Assembly: GCF_040939785.1 (NCBI RefSeq)
Contig: NZ_CP162553.1
Location: 6,653,001 to 6,717,000 of the forward strand
Direction of reading: 5' to 3'
From: Bradyrhizobium lupini
GTDB taxonomy: Bacteria; Pseudomonadota; Alphaproteobacteria; Rhizobiales; Xanthobacteraceae
DNA: 64,000 bases
A model generated the notes under the pieces. The model saw nothing but the letters and a program-made list of their open reading frames with translations. It was not told the DNA's origin and searched no databases. Shown here one piece after another: positions 63,400 through 64,000 of the stretch. Every line of letters starts with the position of its first letter. Positions within the stretch are counted from its first letter, which is position 1. The translations under genes were made by a program, and so were the position numbers.

Positions 63400-64000
63400 A
63401 TGCTGAAGTCAGACGCAACGCCGGTTCGCAAGGCTCCGAGCGCGCGGGATGGAAATCCTGTTGCAAGGGAAAACAAGAGAACGCAAGTCGTTGCTGGCTT
63501 CTTCAGGCAGCGTGAGCCGGCCGAACTCGTCGCGGAACCTGTGATCGATCAGACGCCATTGCAAGACGCGGAACCGGCAACGGAACCACTGCGGTCGAGC
63601 GCTGCCGCGCATGGTGCCGGTGAGATCGAGCTCAAGCTTTTCGTCGATGCCGATCGCATGGCGCATTTCAAGGCCGCGCCTGTGATCGCGATGAACGCGC
63701 GCAACAAGGGCGCGCGCAAACATCTCAAGTCCGTCTATTACGACACGCCGGAGCGGACGTTGCGTCGCCACGGCTTGAGCTTGCGCGTTCGTCAGAGCGG
63801 CGCGCGCTTCGTGCAGACCGTGAAGACCGATGCGGTGGACGATCCGCTCCGCCGTGGTGAGTGGGAGATGAGGGTACTGTCGCTTGCGCCCGATCTCGGT
63901 TTGGCAATGCCGTTCATTCCCGAGAAGCTTCGCGGCAACCTGGAAGCGCAGCCGCTCGAATCGGTCTTCACTGCCGATGTCCATCGCCATGCGCGGCCGA
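63400..64000 (+). CDS. CYTH-domain protein (3' partial)
   Basis: The frame is open from an ATG at 63400 to the window end, 200 codons. After an Ala/Glu/Pro-rich leader of about 75 residues, the CYTH fold starts at GEIELKLFVD, containing the ExExK-type signature (E-I-E-L-K). RVRQSGARFVQTVKTD and GEWEMRVLSL follow. CYTH enzymes act on triphosphates such as inorganic triphosphate or thiamine triphosphate. Those with a C-terminal CHAD domain associate with polyphosphate, but the window ends before this can be seen. If the PHO box sets the promoter, transcription may begin near 63410, and a downstream in-frame start such as GTG at 63541 should be considered. Confidence 0.75.
   Translation, partial: MLKSDATPVRKAPSARDGNPVARENKRTQVVAGFFRQREPAELVAEPVIDQTPLQDAEPATEPLRSSAAAHGAGEIELKLFVDADRMAHFKAAPVIAMNARNKGARKHLKSVYYDTPERTLRRHGLSLRVRQSGARFVQTVKTDAVDDPLRRGEWEMRVLSLAPDLGLAMPFIPEKLRGNLEAQPLESVFTADVHRHARP

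Overview
The window looks like a chromosomal segment of an alphaproteobacterium, most likely Bradyrhizobium or a close relative in the Nitrobacteraceae. It is high in G+C and codes densely on both strands. It holds alphaproteobacterial markers (Usg, the DUF3126 family, a zf-CHCC protein, an Anbu cluster, a groESL operon with CIRCE-like dyads), and several copies of a palindromic intergenic repeat containing the string GAAGCAATCCAGA. There is no transposase, integrase, phage gene, CRISPR array or rRNA, so it reads as core and metabolic chromosome rather than an island. Species assignment is inference.

Layout. 1-5.9 kb: the end of an aldehyde dehydrogenase, a secreted caspase-fold protein, an isochorismatase-family hydrolase/GST pair divergent from a LysR regulator, and signal peptidase I. 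6-8.2 kb: groES-groEL with three CIRCE-like dyads upstream. 8.3-14.5 kb: Usg, a cupin with a basic tail, a TPR/O-GlcNAc-transferase-like protein, a CNT nucleoside transporter and an MFS exporter. 14.5-19.4 kb: a minus-strand cluster in the order circularly permuted ATP-grasp, alpha-E, transglutaminase, Anbu proteasome-like protease, then an SDR. 19.7-24.7 kb: CinA-like protein, xanthine phosphoribosyltransferase, a MetE C-terminal-like protein, an HCCA isomerase and a quinone oxidoreductase. 24.7-36.7 kb: a peptide uptake and hydrolysis locus with a divergent substrate-binding protein, two permeases, a fused double ATPase, two M20 enzymes, an M81 enzyme and an amidase. 36.9-49 kb: membrane proteins, tRNA-Leu(UAA), a flavin monooxygenase, and an AraC regulator with a divergent secreted hydrolase. 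49-55 kb: cysE, gamma carbonic anhydrase, small proteins including an Rmf/CrpP-like one, and secreted or membrane proteins. 55-61 kb: a spermidine/putrescine-type ABC operon ending in an Asp/Glu/hydantoin racemase, with a divergent GntR regulator. 61-64 kb: an IclR regulator with an orphan Bug-type binding protein, and the start of a CYTH-domain gene behind an exact PHO-box tandem repeat.

Four genes are visibly broken: an enoyl-CoA hydratase (one extra base near 25287), an M20 amidohydrolase (one missing base near 28206), a GT39-like membrane protein (amber codon at 37391), and an NTF2-like secreted protein (amber at 47168 plus a frameshift near 47188). They may be real pseudogenes or sequencing errors; raw reads would decide.

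The most interesting system is the Anbu/ATP-grasp/alpha-E/transglutaminase cluster. The family set is known but its biological substrate is, as far as I know, unresolved. The sequence also supports several specific regulatory hypotheses: a PHO box before the CYTH gene, three copies of an 11-bp motif in the AraC/hydrolase intergenic region, an IclR-type dyad, two overlapping LysR-type dyads and a CtrA-type site.
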